From Desulfuromonas sp. (GTDB taxonomy: Bacteria; Desulfobacterota; Desulfuromonadia; Desulfuromonadales; SZUA-401), in assembly GCA_002869605.1 (NCBI GenBank), contig PKUI01000174.1, positions 1-6,654 of the forward strand: a stretch of 6,654 nucleotides of DNA. The letters run 5' to 3'. The translations under genes and the position numbers were made by a program. Each line of letters begins with the position of its first letter. Position 1 is the stretch's first letter. Below, piece by piece: positions 6,270 through 6,654 of the stretch. Below the pieces are notes generated by a model. That model was not told where the DNA came from. It saw only the letters and a list, made by a program, of their open reading frames with translations, and did not search any database.

Positions 6270-6654
6270 TCAGGAGAGGCGGCTGCGAAAATCCTCGTAA
6301 ACGAAACTCCGCACCACCTTCAACTCCCCCGTCTGCGGTTCGTAGGTGCAGAGGTGGGGATGCTGAATGCCGTTGAAGGTGGTGGTTTTGACCATGGTGT
6401 AATGGGCCATATCAAAAAATGCAAGCCTGTCCCCCGCCTTCAGCGGCTGTTCGAAGGACCAGTCGCCGATGATATCTCCAGCCAGGCACGACGACCCGCC
6501 GAGGCGATAGGTGCAAGCCTTCTCTCCGGCGTCGAAGCCACCGAGAATCTCGGGGCGATACGGCATCTCGAGCACGTCGGGCATGTGACAGGTCGCCGAA
6601 ACATCGAGAATCGCAGTGTCGATCTGGTTATGCACCACGTCGAGTACCTCGCCA
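6270..6654 (-). CDS. nspC: Carboxynorspermidine/carboxyspermidine decarboxylase (NspC family), C-terminal part, cut by window edge
   Basis: NspC-type enzymes are PLP-dependent decarboxylases that convert carboxynorspermidine or carboxyspermidine to norspermidine or spermidine, the final step of the aspartate-semialdehyde route. About 127 C-terminal residues are in the window; the Vibrio protein has about 377, so the PLP-lysine half lies outside. Visible signatures are AILDVSATCHMPDVLEMP, CTYRLGGSSCLAGD with the family's conserved Cys, a GD then FFDMAHYTMVK stretch, TTFNGIQHP, and an ending VYEDFRSRLS that resembles the Vibrio NspC tail. Reading is open to the window edge, and an in-frame GTG at 6636-6638 is internal, not the start. 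It precedes speA by a short gap, so the two are probably co-transcribed. The true substrate (carboxyspermidine, carboxynorspermidine or a carboxyaminopropyl-agmatine) cannot be told from this part. Confidence 0.93.
   Translation of the reverse strand, partial: GEVLDVVHNQIDTAILDVSATCHMPDVLEMPYRPEILGGFDAGEKACTYRLGGSSCLAGDIIGDWSFEQPLKAGDRLAFFDMAHYTMVKTTTFNGIQHPHLCTYEPQTGELKVVRSFVYEDFRSRLS

Overview
The window is about 6.65 kb of bacterial chromosome with every supported gene on the minus strand. It reads as two functional blocks separated by a 334-base non-coding gap. The gene repertoire and the look of the proteins (an SpeA of about 635 residues, an NspC-type decarboxylase, GC-moderate to GC-rich codons) suggest a Desulfuromonadales/Geobacterales-like bacterium (former Deltaproteobacteria). 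This is judgement by eye, not a computed placement.

The right block (about 4251-6654) is polyamine synthesis. It holds the C-terminal third of an NspC-type carboxy(nor)spermidine decarboxylase, cut by the window edge. After 46 bases comes a full-length biosynthetic arginine decarboxylase (speA), then a strong intrinsic terminator at 4251-4283. SpeA makes agmatine from arginine. NspC-type enzymes perform the last decarboxylation in the aspartate-semialdehyde route to spermidine. The pair is therefore probably one transcription unit feeding spermidine synthesis without S-adenosylmethionine decarboxylase.

The gap (3976-4309) holds the speA terminator, a plausible sigma70-type promoter for the left block (about 4106-4134), two short palindromes around that promoter, and a leader of roughly 120 nt.

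The left block (1-3975) is a tight sulfate-activation operon. In transcription order it contains: a membrane protein fusing a DUF2061 domain to an APS-kinase-like domain; cysD (sulfate adenylyltransferase small subunit); a cysN/cysC fusion (GTPase subunit plus APS kinase); and the N-terminal half of cysQ (PAP phosphatase), which runs off the left edge. cysD/cysNC overlap by 1 base and cysNC/cysQ by 4 bases. CysD and CysN make APS from sulfate and ATP at the cost of GTP, the CysC domain phosphorylates APS to PAPS, and CysQ removes the by-product PAP.

The most unusual item is the first gene of that operon. Its APS-kinase-like domain is tethered to a two-helix membrane domain and has lost several catalytic signature residues, while a normal APS kinase domain sits two genes downstream. 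It may be a membrane-bound pseudo-kinase, a regulator or scaffold for sulfate activation, or an enzyme with changed specificity.
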